Shown here: positions 1 to 10,991 of the stretch, in pieces
Layout: each line of letters begins with the position of its first letter
Numbering within the stretch: position 1 is the first letter of the stretch
Assembly: GCF_032452875.1 (NCBI RefSeq)
Contig: NC_083882.1
Coordinates: forward strand, 61,395,614-61,459,613
Source of the DNA: Bos javanicus
Taxonomy: Eukaryota > Chordata > Mammalia > Artiodactyla > Bovidae
DNA length: 64,000 nucleotides
Reading direction: 5' to 3'
Notes under the pieces: model-generated
Told to the model about the DNA's origin: nothing
Seen by the model: only the letters and a program-made list of their open reading frames with translations
The model's database searches: none
Program-made: the position numbers and the translations under genes

Positions 1-1610
1 ACAACCCCGAGTGGTGGGCCAGGTATTAATTTTAGAGAAAATGGTGTACAGAAACAAGAATTTTAGTAACTTGCCAAGGTCACCTATAGCTGAGGTGCCA
101 AGGACACAATTCTATAGTCCAAACGTTTTCAAGTTTATCATGTGATCTCGGTATACTCATCTATACAGTAGAGATAACAAGATCAACCACACAGGTTTGT
201 TGTGAGCACTGACTGTTATCCTATATGTAATGCATTCAGCAGTGTGTCTGTCCTATATTAAGAATTCAATGTTAGCTCTTACCATTATTATGAAAGCTAA
301 TATTACAAATATTGATATCACCAACCCTTTGGTTTTTGTTTCCTAATTTACCTTCTTTGTACCCCCACAAAGTGTATCTCTGTCTCCATTTCTCAGATTT
401 AGACTATAGGTACCGAAGAAATAAGTACATCTATTGTAAAGCAATGAGTGACCATCTGAGTTCAGGTGAACCAGCTTTAGATAACGAATGGGAAGGCACT
501 GACTTGGTGTCTGAAGACCTGGGCCCTAGTCTGGGCTCCTCCAACTTACTTGCTACAAATCCTTGAGCAAGAAACCTATCGGATCTCCTGTTTCCATAAC
601 TGCAAGGAGGATAATGACTTTGATGAAACTTGCAAGCTTGTCACACAAATGCCTACATAAACGAGTTGCAACTACATAAAAATGCCTTCTGATGAAGTGC
701 CTTGGAATTCCCATGTCACTGGCTGTCTGTGTTGCCTGCTCATGCTGTTTGAAAAGCTCAGAGGAACCAGAGTTAAGTGACAAGTAGGTCAGATGTAAGT
801 TAAAGTGCTGGCCTCCATTTATCTACCATTTTGGCTCTAAACGACTGGTTTCAATCCAGACCGATTTAGTAAAGTGAGAAAACTGTGACCGCAAACTGGC
901 AGGACACACAATCAGAGGAATGAGTGAGACGCTTAAGCTGCCCCTTCAATGCAGAGGTTAAAGCGAGTAGACAGACCCGGTGTCTCTGTCACTGCGTGCC
1001 AGCCAACCATATATTATTAATTGGGCTCAGCAAGCATTATCCAGCACCTTCCACTGCAAGGCTCTGGCAAGGCCTCCAGGGATCTACATACAATGCAAGA
1101 CCAACCCAATCTGCCATCTGGTTGGGATAACGAGATAGTCACAGGCAAGACTGTCCTCCCATCTCTGCCCATTAAAATTCGACTGAGCCCTTAACACTCA
1201 ACTCGTATTTTCCCTAAGAAGCTTGCCCTGATCCCCTCGGCACTTTCTTTAATCGTCATTTGGGGAATTTCTCATACTCTGCATGGTCCCTTGCTTGTGT
1301 GTGTACGTGTGTGTTTTAACTTATTTCCTACTTCCAATGAGCAGGTGAATCCAATTTGTGCTATGAAGGTCTCTGTGTTCCCCAACGGATTGTCCTATTT
1401 ATACTGGGAACCCCAAGATCTAGCACTGTACCTGGTATATGACAGATGTCAGGAAAATATTCTTAATAATGAAAAAAGCAAAAGGAGTTTAGAATAAGGG
1501 CCCAAGGGAGTAATCCAAATAATATGTGTGTCTGGAGGTTAGACTGGAGCAAGACAGATGAAGGTCTGGGTTTTTAAAAAACAAAGGCCATTTAAAAATA
1601 CTGGATTATA
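1..1610. other. Unassigned single-copy-looking DNA
   Basis: I recognise no gene and no repeat family here. Short open frames on both strands (for example 312-566 plus, 553-783 minus) overlap each other and lack any familiar domain. A short GT-rich stretch lies near 1297-1315. Confidence 0.5.
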
Positions 1611-1614
1611 AATC

Positions 1615-1960
1615 TTACAGATCTGTGCTGCCAAATACGCTAGCTACTATGTGGCTACTAAAGACTGGAAACGTGGGTCATCTGAATCGAGCTGCACCAT
1701 CAATGTGAAACACACGCTGCATTTTGGATTCTTCACATAAAAAAAGAATGGAGAAATATCATAATTTTTACATTGGTTACATGTTAAATGATAACGTTTT
1801 GGATATATTGGGCTAAATAAAATATATTATTTAAATGAATTTAATTTTTATTTACTTTCTAGCGAAGCTACCAGCAATTTTAAAATTACACATGTGGTTC
1901 ATGCTATATTTATATTGGGCCGTGCTATATTTGTACTGGACCGTGCTATCACAAGCCACA
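1615..1960. mobile_element. Old non-autonomous hAT-type DNA transposon (MER3/MER33-like)
   Basis: The AT-rich core around 1765-1835 (ttacatgttaaatgataacg, then ggatatattgggctaaataa) matches my memory of an old mammalian MITE. Its ends resemble an imperfect terminal inverted repeat: gtgctgccaaatac near 1625 and tactggaccgtgct near 1934. The subfamily name is uncertain. Confidence 0.55.
1902..1943. repeat. 21-bp tandem duplication at the end of the hAT element
   Basis: Two adjacent 21-base units, 1902-1922 and 1923-1943, both run tgctatattt to ggccg or ggaccg and differ at three positions. The duplication repeats the element's right terminus. Confidence 0.85.
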
Positions 1961-2439
1961 CAAATGTTTACACTATGATTCAGTAACCCCTACTTACGGA
2001 TTCTATCCTAATAAAATTAACCTAAAAGCAAGTATAAATGCTATGCACAACGTTTTTCACTACAGTGTTACTTGTAAGAGCAAAATATTGAAAGCAAGTA
2101 TATTCAAAACTCTGTAAAAAAAGAATAGTTAAGAAAACCAGACAACAGTGTATGAAAATATGTAACAGGTGAGATGGCCTTCTGAAGGAGCTCCTAAGAT
2201 TTCCTGGGATGAGCAATGACTGGGGAAAAATGGGAAGAAAACAAAAGCAAGCTACTCTTTTGGTCGGAACGGTATGGATTTTTTACTTGGGTTCCCAAGC
2301 TGTCCTGCATTTTTTACCATAAGAAAACAGAAGGGAGATGAGCCTCTGGTCCTGGACAGGTATACACTGCTGGCTCCAAGAGGAACCAGGGGTCTAGAGT
2401 GAGAGCTGTGTCCGCACCCGCGGTAATACTTCCTGCTGC
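1961..2439. other. Unassigned DNA
   Basis: No gene or repeat recognised. A 64-codon minus-strand open frame at 2022-2216 has no recognisable features. Confidence 0.45.
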
Positions 2440-2578
2440 TCGCTCTCTGAGTTTGCCCATCTGTAGAATGGAGACAATGATTGTATCTACCTCATCGATA
2501 CATGGCTGAGAAATTTAAGTAAAAGAATCTACGTCAAGTCCTTCACAGGCTGCCTTATCCACAACAAGCACTAAATGA
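2440..2578 (+). mobile_element. MIR SINE fragment
   Basis: The MIR core is visible as gagtttgcccatctgtag then aatggagacaatgattgtat, followed by a degraded 3' part reaching acaagcactaaat. It is old and diverged. Confidence 0.65.
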
Positions 2579-2582
2579 AAAG

Positions 2583-2626
2583 CATGGGGTTGCAAAACAG
2601 CCACGACAGCGACTGAACAACAACAA
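2583..2626 (+). mobile_element. Tail-only BovA/BovB insertion
   Basis: About 44 bases match only the extreme 3' end shared by BovB, Bov-tA and Bov-A2 (catggggttgcaaaacag, then cgactgaacaacaacaaa). Nothing of the upstream element is present, so this is a severely 5'-truncated insertion placed beside a MIR. Confidence 0.7.
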
Positions 2627-4262
2627 ATGCTGACTTTGCTATTTTTACTGCAAAAGTTGTAGGAATAGTATGAGACCTAGTTGATCGGGATGGCAAAATA
2701 GAAGGACGGAACCTGCGTGCTCGTAACACTATTCTGGCTGTGTTAGTTCACTTATTTTCAGTTGTTAGACTCTTTTACAGCTGCTGAATTTACTCAGCCA
2801 AGGTTTCATCTTCTTTTTTACTTTTTGCCTTGAAGGATGATGAGATTGTAAATGTTCTATATAATGTGATAGTGAAATAATTTAAACAGGAAATTATTTA
2901 GGTCTGCTGTCTCTTACTCAGCAACATAACTCTTAAAAAGCCAAGCTGTACTCTCATTTCAAATTCCACTTTTTCTCCCCAGTATATTATTCGTTCTGCT
3001 CCAATTTATTTAGAATATTAAACACAATTTATTAATCTCCAGGTGATCTTCTATTAGTCAAAAACAAAACCAGGTCAATTGCTTTGTTGTTTCTTAAAGA
3101 ACTGCTGAGGAAGTCCACAAATCTAGAAAAAGAAACATTTCATTTTTCTGATACTCAGTCCTGTTCTTTCTCTAATAAGAGACTAAGCAAGTTTGCCTGA
3201 AAACAGACTCTTGGTTTTATAAATAGAACACTGTTCAAGGTTTTCTAGAGGTGTCTGCTAAAAATAAAGAGGGCTACAATTTATTTCTTTATAGCTTTCA
3301 AAACAAAACACGAAAGCCTGAGCTTAACTAAATGTGTTATATTTCTATTTTGAAAAGGCATCTTTATGTTAGCCAGGCCTGATTTCTGGAAATGAAATTC
3401 CCCAGAAACTAGATTTCCTATGTTTATACAAGGTGTGGCTATGTAAAGTAATGACACCAAAGTGGTTTTTATTTTCAGACACCATGGTGTTTTGTTTTGA
3501 ACACCTGCCCCAGAATGAACACAACTGAATGTTGTACCTCCACCCTATAAAGTATTCACAATTCCCCTTTGAAAATCACTCCCTTTGAGGGGTATAATGA
3601 TGATTTCAAAATATAAATTCTAGGTTATCTGCTCATAAACCAACAGCATTACTCTGAAGCTGAACTCACTGGTCCCTGGATTGTGAAGAGACTTTGTTAC
3701 AAACTGTCTCTAGGTTGCCTGGCTGGAACTGAAGGGTCATGCTGTGGAAACAGGGCCACGTTCCCAGGGAAGACCCCAGCAGCCCAGCTAATTCATGACT
3801 GACAGACAATGGCCAAGCTAATGCTAAGAGCTCATCAACTGCTTAGAACAATGTGAACTTGGGGAAAAGCCCACTTTTCAGCTCTGGATGCTACAGGGAC
3901 CCATTTCTCATGGCCCGGGGTGGGGATGGGGGCTCTCCAATCTCCAGTTCAGTGGTGACTCTGGGGCCAGGGGTAGGTAGACTGTGAGTTGGACAGAAGT
4001 GAACTGAGATCTCCTGATATAACTTTCCAGGGCAGTATTTACTATACTAGGTCCAAGACAGCTGATCCACTGAGAGCGTTTGAGAGTGTTCTGGATCACA
4101 AAGGACTCTAGGGATAAGCAAGTCTGAGAAATGCATTTCCCCTCCGCTTGGGGGCAATTGCATGAATGCTGCCATAGTCAAGCTCGAGAAAGCCAAGTGG
4201 AAGATAAATGTTTACGCCCTATGAATCTTGTCCCACTTTTCTCCTATGATGCCTATACATAA
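2627..4262. other. Unassigned DNA
   Basis: No gene or named repeat seen in about 1.6 kb. Composition is AT-rich to about 3700, then more GC-rich. Open frames such as 3908-4099 minus are short and featureless. Confidence 0.45.
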
Positions 4263-4398
4263 TGTGTTAATCACTCAGTCGTGCCCAACTCTTTATGACT
4301 CCATGGACTGGGGCCCGCCAGGCTTCTCCATCCATGGAATTTTCCAGGCAAGAAAACTAGAGTGGGTTGCCATTTCCTTCTCCAGGGGATCTCCCTAA
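4263..4398 (-). mobile_element. BovA SINE monomer, headless
   Basis: Reverse-complement BovA: starts with the tail (cactcagtcgtgcccaactc) and ends at ctccaggggatctcccta, before the tRNA-like head. It sits against the end of a minus-strand MIR. Confidence 0.85.
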
Positions 4399-4610
4399 CA
4401 GCTAACATTTATTTAAAGCTTACGATGTGGAAGGTACTGTTCCAAGCACTTCATGTGCATGGGCTCACTTAATGCCCACACATGCAACCTTCTGAGGTAG
4501 ACACTAAGATTAACCTTATTTTATGGATGTGGAAACTGAGGCAAAGAGAGGTGACAGATTCCCAAAGACACACAGAGACCCGTGTTTCATGACCATGCCT
4601 GGTCAACCCT
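4399..4610 (-). mobile_element. MIR SINE
   Basis: Reverse-complement MIR in full order: gctaacatttatttaaagc, then ttccaagcacttcatgtgc, then ttattttatggatgtgg and aaactgaggcaaagagaggt. It is nearly full length. Confidence 0.85.
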
Positions 4611-4881
4611 AGAGACCGATCTCCTTGAAAGCCTCCTTTAGGAAACAGGGTCCAAGGGGCAGGTCCAGGCTCCCTCAGATGACCCATCAGCCCTTTCCTT
4701 TCTTACATTAGTTCCTCACTCACATGTCCCAGCTTTGGAGTTTTTAAAAAGCAGGATTTGGACATTTTCTAAGGCTTCCTAGTTTCCCTCTACAAGTCTG
4801 CAACGGAAACAAAGTTTAACAATGGGTCTTTATCCACAAAAGAGATCCAGGCTTCAGAGGAAATCAGGTTTACTTTATCCT

Positions 4882-5348
4882 GGTGTATTAGCCTCCCACT
4901 GCTGCTATAACAAATTACCACAAACTTAAAACAACATGCGTTTATTACCTCACGGTACTGAAAGTCAGAAGTCCAAAATCATTCTCCTTTGACTCAAATC
5001 AAGCTATTGGCAGGGCTTGCAGCTTTTTCTGCAAGCTCTTAGGGAGAATCCATTTCTTGGCGTTTTCCTGCTTCTAAACGCCACCGCATTGTTTGGTTCC
5101 TAGCCCTGTATCACTCCGACCTCTGCTTCTGTGACCACATCTCTCCCTCTGACCTTCCTGTTTCTCTTTTGTGAGGACCCCTGTGATGACACTGAGCCCA
5201 CCGAGATAATCCAGGATAATCTCCCCAGCTCACTGCCATTGGTATCATCGCAGCTACAAAATCAATTTTGCTATTGTAAGGTGACATTCACCAGTTTTGA
5301 AGATTAGGATGTGGACATCTTTGGGGGCCCCTTAATCTGCCTACAACA
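4882..5348 (-). mobile_element. Old MaLR/ERVL-type solo LTR
   Basis: Reverse-complement LTR pattern: gctgctataacaaattacca, cagaagtccaaaatc, gagataatccaggataatct and gatgtggacatctttgg. Minus-strand ends read TGTTGTAGG to TACACCA. No internal retroviral genes accompany it. Confidence 0.6.
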
Positions 5349-5600
5349 CTGCACGGAATTGCTGGGGAGCTGCAGAGGAAAATGGGGACCTGGAGTTGCC
5401 AGGAGGGAGGAGATGGGGATTCCTTTGGGGCACTGAGTTTCTGCTGCAGGAGAAGGGGGAAGGGACAAGGTCATGGGGTTTTCCCTTCCTCACTTACCCC
5501 CTTCACCATGATTAGCTTGGCTATCAATAGCCCCTGAACAGCAGAAGGGAGATGAAAAAGAAAGGCAGAGCTGTGCATCCTTAAAGACATTGGGATTTTT

Positions 5601-5866
5601 ATTTTTTTAACATTTTATCTTATTTTATTTATTATTATTATTTTATTTTGGCTGTCCGTGGAGCACACAGGCTTCTCCTGTTGGGAAGCTTGGGCTCTAG
5701 AGCACGTGGGCTCAGCAGTTACAGCACGTGGACTTCTTTCGTTGTGGCGTGTCGGCCCAGCTCCCCTGCATCATGTGGGATCCCAGTTCCCCAAACAGGG
5801 ATCGAACCCACATCTCCTGCATTGGAAAGTGGATTCATAACTGCTGGACTACAGGGAGTCCCAACG
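5601..5866 (-). mobile_element. CHR-type tRNA-Glu SINE
   Basis: Minus-strand CHR: AT-rich tail at left, then ttggctgtccgtggagcac and a head ending actacagggagtccc. It is flanked by an 11-bp TSD with one mismatch, ttgggattttt (5590-5600) and ttgagattttt (5867-5877). Confidence 0.88.
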
Positions 5867-5959
5867 TTGAGATTTTTAAAATCAAAATCAATATTTACAT
5901 AGTATGACAAGTACAGGCATATTTTCGGTTCTGCTGAAACACAACACTTTAAAAATCTT

Positions 5960-6082
5960 CCTGGTTGTCAGAGTGCATAACACCATCTACCTTCAATGGT
6001 ACTAGGGACAATTAAATAAATCAATACCTATGCTGTGCCTGAACCAGTGCCTGGCACATAGAAACTCTCAGTGAAGTGTAAC
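5960..6082 (+). mobile_element. MIR SINE 3' fragment
   Basis: Recognised from the MIR 3' portion gaaccagtgcctggcacata and gaaactctcagtgaa. Confidence 0.6.
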
Positions 6083-6087
6083 CATAC

Positions 6088-6312
6088 AATTTGGTTGTTG
6101 TTATTCCAGTACCAAAACAATTGCATAGTCACCTACCAGGTGCTTTCAATACACGCCTCCTTGGAGCCTCACAGTCACCCTATGAGCCTCGACACTCTTT
6201 TTTCTGTTTTATAGACAATCAGATGAGGCGAGGTCTACAGTGTTTAAATCACTGCACAGGGTCGCGCATCTGACTGGCAGTCAGGACCCCAAATCTGCCT
6301 CCAGAGTCCACA
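6088..6312 (-). mobile_element. MIR SINE
   Basis: Reverse-complement MIR-like order: caggtgctttcaatacac, cctatgagcctcgacactc, gttttatagacaatcagatg. It lies head to head with the MIR just upstream. Confidence 0.55.
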
Positions 6313-6692
6313 GTTACAACATTTCCATTTCTCCTCCAACTCTGCGGCTCCTATTCCTCCAGGGCCCACAGAACATTTCACAACCACGACTTAAATCAGA
6401 GCGAACAGAGCTTCCGAGTGAGTTCCTAAGGGGCTCTTGTTTGAAGGCTTCCCGAGTACTTCCTTGTGGGTGCCAGTGTCTTAGAGAGTAAGGGAACCAG
6501 AACTGGTGTTCCCTAAACCCCCTCCTCCGACACACACTTTTCCGAGGTCACTTCACTCTCTGATAATACACCATCCCCTGTGTGAAATGGCCCCAGCCTC
6601 TACTTGGTCAAACCCCTTCTTCTCAAAGTCTTTTAATAAACAGTATAAAAGTGGTGCTGACTTTTTCAATAACTGGAAATGTTCAAGCACTG
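6313..6692. other. Unassigned DNA
   Basis: Nothing recognised. Open frames on both strands here overlap and have no known domain. Confidence 0.45.
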
Positions 6693-6703
6693 GAGTTTTG
6701 CTG

Positions 6704-6927
6704 TGTGTGTGTGCCAAGCTGCTTCAGCAGTGTCCGACTCTGTGCGACCTTAAGGACTGCAGCCTGCCAGTTCCTCTGTTCATGAAATTCTCCAGGCAAA
6801 CACACTGGAGTGGATGGCCATGTCCTCCTCCAGGGGGTCTTCCTGAATCGGGGATTGAACCTGTGTCTTTTATGTCTCCTGCACTGGCAGGCGGGTTCTT
6901 TACCACTGGCACCATCTGGGAAGCCCA
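6704..6927 (-). mobile_element. Bov-tA SINE
   Basis: Complete minus-strand Bov-tA with the insertion variant cttttatgtctcctgcactg in the head. It is flanked by the exact 11-bp TSD gagttttgctg at 6693-6703 and 6928-6938. Confidence 0.95.
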
Positions 6928-6938
6928 GAGTTTTGCTG

Positions 6939-7325
6939 ACTGTCCCTAAAACAGAAAGCTTTGATCCAGGAGCGGCAGTGTCAGCCAGTCTCGGCAGCTC
7001 CACATGTGGATGAACACCCAGTATACACACACATGGATGCTGGCTAAGCATACCACATGGTGAAAGAGAGAAAAATGTCTTTCCCCAAACCATCACAACC
7101 AGGAAGGACAGGACATTCTTGAGCCCAGGAGCTGTGACTCCCCCTGGCCAGCAGAGCCTGCCTGCCCATCACTCCAATCTCTCCCCTACACTAGAGTTTC
7201 AGTTTTGTGAGAGAGACGTAACTGGGGGTTTGAATTTCCAGCTCTGCCTTTACAAACACTGTCAAAGTCCCCGTATTAAATCACGTGGGATCCAGAGGCA
7301 GCACAGTGGGTATCTGGTCTCAAGT
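6939..7325. other. Unassigned DNA
   Basis: No gene, RNA or repeat recognised in this stretch between two Bov-tA copies. Confidence 0.45.
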
Positions 7326-7334
7326 CAGCCTGTC

Positions 7335-7548
7335 AGTTGGCTTCCCTGGTGGCTCAGCAGGTAAAGAACCTGCCTGCTGATGCAGGAGATGTGGGTTCAA
7401 TCCCTGGGTCAGGAAGATCCCCTGGAGAAGGAAATGGCAACCCATTCTAGTATTCTTACCTGGAAAATCCCTTGGACAGAGGAGCCTGGTGGGCTACAGT
7501 CAATGGGGTCGCAAAAGAGACAGACACGATTTAGTGACTAAACAACAG
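7335..7548 (+). mobile_element. Bov-tA SINE
   Basis: Plus-strand copy with pol III A-box (ctggtggctcagcaggta) and B-box (gggttcaatccc), BovA body and tail. TSD cagcctgtc lies at 7326-7334 and 7549-7557. Confidence 0.93.
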
Positions 7549-7557
7549 CAGCCTGTC

Positions 7558-7867
7558 TTAAACTTCAAGATGCAGGACAGAGGAGCTCAAGAAAGCACGA
7601 TCAGTGTAGCACTGCAAAAAAAAACAAAAAAACAAAAAAACCCTCTCCAGGCAGGAAACAAGAGACCTGGATCTGAAACCTGCCTCTGAATGATAAACAG
7701 TCGTGTCACCTGAGGTCTGTGGCTAAACCCTTGTATACAGTCATTCCTTCATCTACCCATCAGTGGGTAGAGGGTTGAGGTTCCACATGTTATGGTTTTC
7801 ACTATCTAACAATGTAATCTGCCAACCTGCGAGCACAGAGCTTGGTATATCAATCACCTAATTTTCT
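7558..7867. other. Unassigned DNA with A-rich run
   Basis: Contains an A-rich stretch broken by single C residues at about 7616-7641. The remainder is possibly MIR-like (acctgaggtctgtggctaaa) but too diverged to call. Confidence 0.4.
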
Positions 7868-8275
7868 TTAGTGTCTGTCTCACTCTCTAAGCTGTCAGCT
7901 TTATGCAAGGATGCTTTTTTTTTTTTTTTTTTGATGCACTGGGTCTTCATTGACGTGCACGGGCTTTTTCTTTTTTCCAGCTGTGGGATGTGGGCGTCTC
8001 CTGTTGTGGAGCGTGGGCTCCACAGCGCTCGACCTCAGTGGTCGTGCCGTGCTGGCTTCTCTAGTTGTGGCGCATGGGTTTAGTCGCCCCATAGTATGTG
8101 GGGTCTTAGTTCCCTGACCAGGGATCGAACCCGTGTCTCCTGCATTAAAAGGTGGATTCTTAACCACTGGAACACCAGGGAAGTCCCAGGGGAGGCACTT
8201 TTCAATCTCTGCTGTATTTCCAACAGTGCTCATCCCTTATAAGACACTTGAGAAATATTTATGGAATGCAAGAAC
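7868..8275 (+). mobile_element. L2-like LINE 3' end, split by a CHR SINE
   Basis: The left part (7868-7912) ends at tctaagctgtcagc. The right part (8189-8275) resumes with ctctgctgtatttccaacag and ends gagaaatatttatggaatgc. The order matches the 3' end of an ancient LINE interrupted by the SINE at 7913-8188. Confidence 0.6.
7913..8188 (-). mobile_element. CHR-type tRNA-Glu SINE
   Basis: Starts with a T-run of about 18 (complement of the A tail), then ctgggtcttcattgacgtg, and ends with the head complement taaccactggaacaccaggg. It is a nearly full-length minus-strand copy. Confidence 0.9.
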
Positions 8276-8282
8276 AAAGGAG

Positions 8283-8440
8283 CATGGTGTCGTGCAGCGG
8301 CGTTCACACTTTAGGGTGCACGAGAATTGCCTGCAAGGCCCCTTTAAAAGTTCAAGAGGTCTGCGGTGGGCCTTGAGAGCGTGCATCTTCCAACAAGGTC
8401 CCAGGCGCTGCTGGTGATGCAGATCCTGAGACCCTCTGGT
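8283..8440 (+). mobile_element. MER5A-like hAT-Charlie element
   Basis: Matches the MER5 order: gttcacactttagggtgc, acgagaattgcctgcaagg, tctgcggtgggccttgag, aacaaggtcccaggcg. It is an old non-autonomous DNA transposon. Confidence 0.75.
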
Positions 8441-8622
8441 GTCATGGTCAAGAGCTAGCTTCCGGGGCAGACTTTCTCCGTTCTAATCCTGGCCATTTAC
8501 TTCCTCCATCTCTCTGAACGTCAGCTTCCTCACTTATGAAAGTGCAGATCCCAACAACAACCTACCTCACAAGATTCCTGTGTGTAGAATGCTTCCAACA
8601 GGACCTGGTATTTCAAAAACCT
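8441..8622 (+). mobile_element. MIR SINE
   Basis: Plus-strand MIR order: catggtcaagagctagc, ttctaatcctggccattta, cagcttcctcacttatgaa, acctacctcacaagattc. It directly follows the MER5 element. Confidence 0.75.
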
Positions 8623-9314
8623 CGTGTTTGCCATTATTATCGCGAGAGTCTTCTCTCCTGCTTTGATGTTTTTAGCCGGTGTTTGTATCAGTTGTTCCAA
8701 CAACAAAACGAGGATGTACAATTTGCAGAGCCTGGCTCTTACCTCAATAGTTATCCTGCATGTGACTGGGGTCCAGCTTTCCCCCGTGAAGATCTACATG
8801 GATTTGGACCTATGCCGAGTAACGGATAATTTCTCACTTAATACATCAATAGACCTTTAGACTTTTAAAGTGAGCACCTATATTTCCCAAATTAGGCCAA
8901 CATCCAGTTACAGATAAGTCTTCTGCCTAGACAGTGTGGCCACGAGGGTCCAGTGGTCAAGGCCATGATGGACACTGACGGACATCACGTTATTGAGACC
9001 ACCTGGGCTAGCTGTGGGAGGTGCAGAGAGCTTCCTCTATTTAAGCTGAAGGAAAATAGCAGTGAAACAAATTAAAACAACAATCAGATTTAAGCGGCTT
9101 CTATCAGGAAATTAACTTTAATGGATATTGTCATCACCAGGCCTACCTCAGAGTTGCTGGGCTCACAGCGTCATGATGCAATAAAAAAAAAAAAAAAAAA
9201 AGGCCTAAATGCTGAGTTACCTCCACAGCTCAGGATGGGTCTTGTCTTTACTATTTTATGTTTGCTTTAATATGCTCCTTTCCCTGTTCATTCAAGCTTT
9301 TCTATGATTCTATT
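8623..9314. other. Unassigned DNA with poly-A run
   Basis: No gene or named repeat. A pure A run of about 19 at 9182-9200 may be a relic retrotransposon tail, but I see no element upstream of it. Confidence 0.45.
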
Positions 9315-9325
9315 ATACTGATTAT

Positions 9326-9592
9326 GCTGCTGCTACTGCTGCTAAGTCACTTCAGTCTCTGTGCGACCCCATAGACGGCAGCCCACCAGGCTCCGCCATC
9401 CCTGGAATTCTCCAGGCAAGGACACTGGAGTGGGTTGTCATTTCCTTCTCCAATTCATGAAAGTGAAAACTGAAAGAGAAGTCGCTCAGTCGTGTCTGAC
9501 TCTTCGCGACCCCATAGACTGCAGCCTCCCAGGCTCCTCCATCCATGGGATTTTCCAGGCGAGTACTGGAGTGGGGTGCCATTGCCTTCTCC
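9326..9592 (-). mobile_element. Bov-A2 SINE (BovA dimer)
   Basis: Minus-strand dimer: (CTG)-type tail at left, first BovA unit, the linker ttcatgaaagtgaaaactg, second BovA unit ending attgccttctcc. The exact 11-bp TSD atactgattat is at 9315-9325 and 9593-9603. Confidence 0.96.
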
Positions 9593-9603
9593 ATACTGAT
9601 TAT

Positions 9604-10149
9604 ACACCTTTGCAAATGACTGCACACCTTACCTGAGATGGAAGCTCAAATTGAGACCGAGAGATGGAGTTGTTTTTTTTTTTTTTCTGCCACTTTCTCT
9701 TAAGTGAGACGTTAAAAAACCCTTTTTTCTCCATCACAGTCCAATCCTAGAATGGTGAGGGTACTTGGAAGGGGCTGCTCTCTGTTTCCAACTAAGTCTT
9801 CTCCTTCTAGAAGAATAAGACCCTGCCCTGTTATCTGGGCTATGTGATCTGGGGCTCTTCTCCATGAAGACTCACTCGCATTCTAGACTGAGTCCAGTCT
9901 CCAGCCTTCCTCCACCCAGCAGGCCTCTGAACAGCCTTCCCTCTGTAGTCAAAACACCTCTGGATTCGGCACTGGAATTTAGGCCCGGGGTTCAGCTGTT
10001 GTCTTCACATGCTATTCAAGATCAAGAGATCAAGAGCAGAACAAGGGAGGCAGTTGGAGGGCATCTGATCTCATGGGAGAATTTCTGACTTGTTAATAAA
10101 ACAGGCTCCCGGGGTCAAGGAGCAGGAGTGTGACAGAGCTGACAGGGCT
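9604..10149. other. Unassigned DNA
   Basis: Nothing recognised apart from a T run near 9673-9686. Confidence 0.45.
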
Positions 10150-10345
10150 GGCCACCCAGTCCATCTGACAGCAGTGCATGACGGGAGCAGGGACTCGAGA
10201 GCCACACAACGGGGTGTGAAACTTCCTATTCGTTAGCTGGGTGAACTCTGACCACCCCCCCCCCCACCACCTCATGCCTCAGTTTCTTCATCAGTAAAAG
10301 CAGAATAACAGTCCTTCTACCTAAGGAAGCTGAGTTCAAACATGC
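10150..10345 (+). mobile_element. MIR SINE with C-run expansion
   Basis: MIR core recognisable in cgttagctgggtgaactctg and cctcagtttcttcatcagt. A run of about 13 C (10253-10265) sits in the middle, where the family has only a few bases. Confidence 0.65.
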
Positions 10346-10408
10346 AAAATACCACACTTCCCCTTCCCGCTGTCCTTCCTACCTGGCAACTGAAAGTTCA
10401 TTTTCTAA

Positions 10409-10735
10409 GTCTGAGAGTCTGTTTCTGTTTTGCAAGTAAGTGCATTTGTATCATTTCAGAGTCCACATCTAAGGGATGCCACACACTCTGGACATGTACA
10501 CGCAGCTATAATTAAAATGGATAACCAACAAGGTTCTGCTGTATAGCACAAGGAATCACGCTCAATGTTACAGGGCAGCCTGGCTGAGTGAGGAGTTTGG
10601 GGGAGAATGGATACATGTACATGTATGGCTAAGTCCCTTCGATGTTCACCCTAAACTATCACAACATTATTAATCGGCTATATTTCAATACAAAATAAAG
10701 TTTTTTTTTTTTAAATAAATAAATTAACTCCTTGC
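10409..10735 (+). mobile_element. Ruminant L1 3' end with inverted 5' segment
   Basis: The plus-strand L1 3' end runs from about 10483 (ggataaccaacaaggttctg, tgtatagcacaaggaatc, gagaatggatacatgtac) to an A-rich tail at 10735. The 10409-10482 segment (gagtctgtttctgttttgc) is L1 sequence in the opposite orientation. Confidence 0.75.
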
Positions 10736-10859
10736 CCTCATTAAGATCAATCCACTGGGATGACTCTCACTTTTTTGTTCACGAGCATTTGTCATTCAAT
10801 GCAGTCCCAAAGCAATAAAAGAAAAAAGTAAACTAGAATGCTGCCTGACACACATTGTG

Positions 10860-10979
10860 AGTTGTTCATTAAATGAATAAAATCTACTGAGCCCTGCTAT
10901 GTGTCACAGATGGCCAAGAAATGGCTCTTATTCTTAAGGAGTTCATGGTCTCTTAAAGGAGACGGACTTGGGAAGAAGT
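10860..10979 (-). mobile_element. Possible L2-like fragment (BovB target)
   Basis: Resembles the reverse complement of an ancient LINE end (gaataaaatctactgagc, cctgctatgtgtcacagat, taaggagttcatggtctctt). Homology is weak. It may resume after the BovB at 12172. Confidence 0.4.
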
Positions 10980-10991
10980 AAGTGGTGCAAG

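Noticed and set aside
7335..7408. tRNA-Glu-like sequence with A and B boxes (and at many other sites)
   Set aside because: These are SINE heads, not tRNA genes: no complete cloverleaf or acceptor stem, and they continue into the BovA body.
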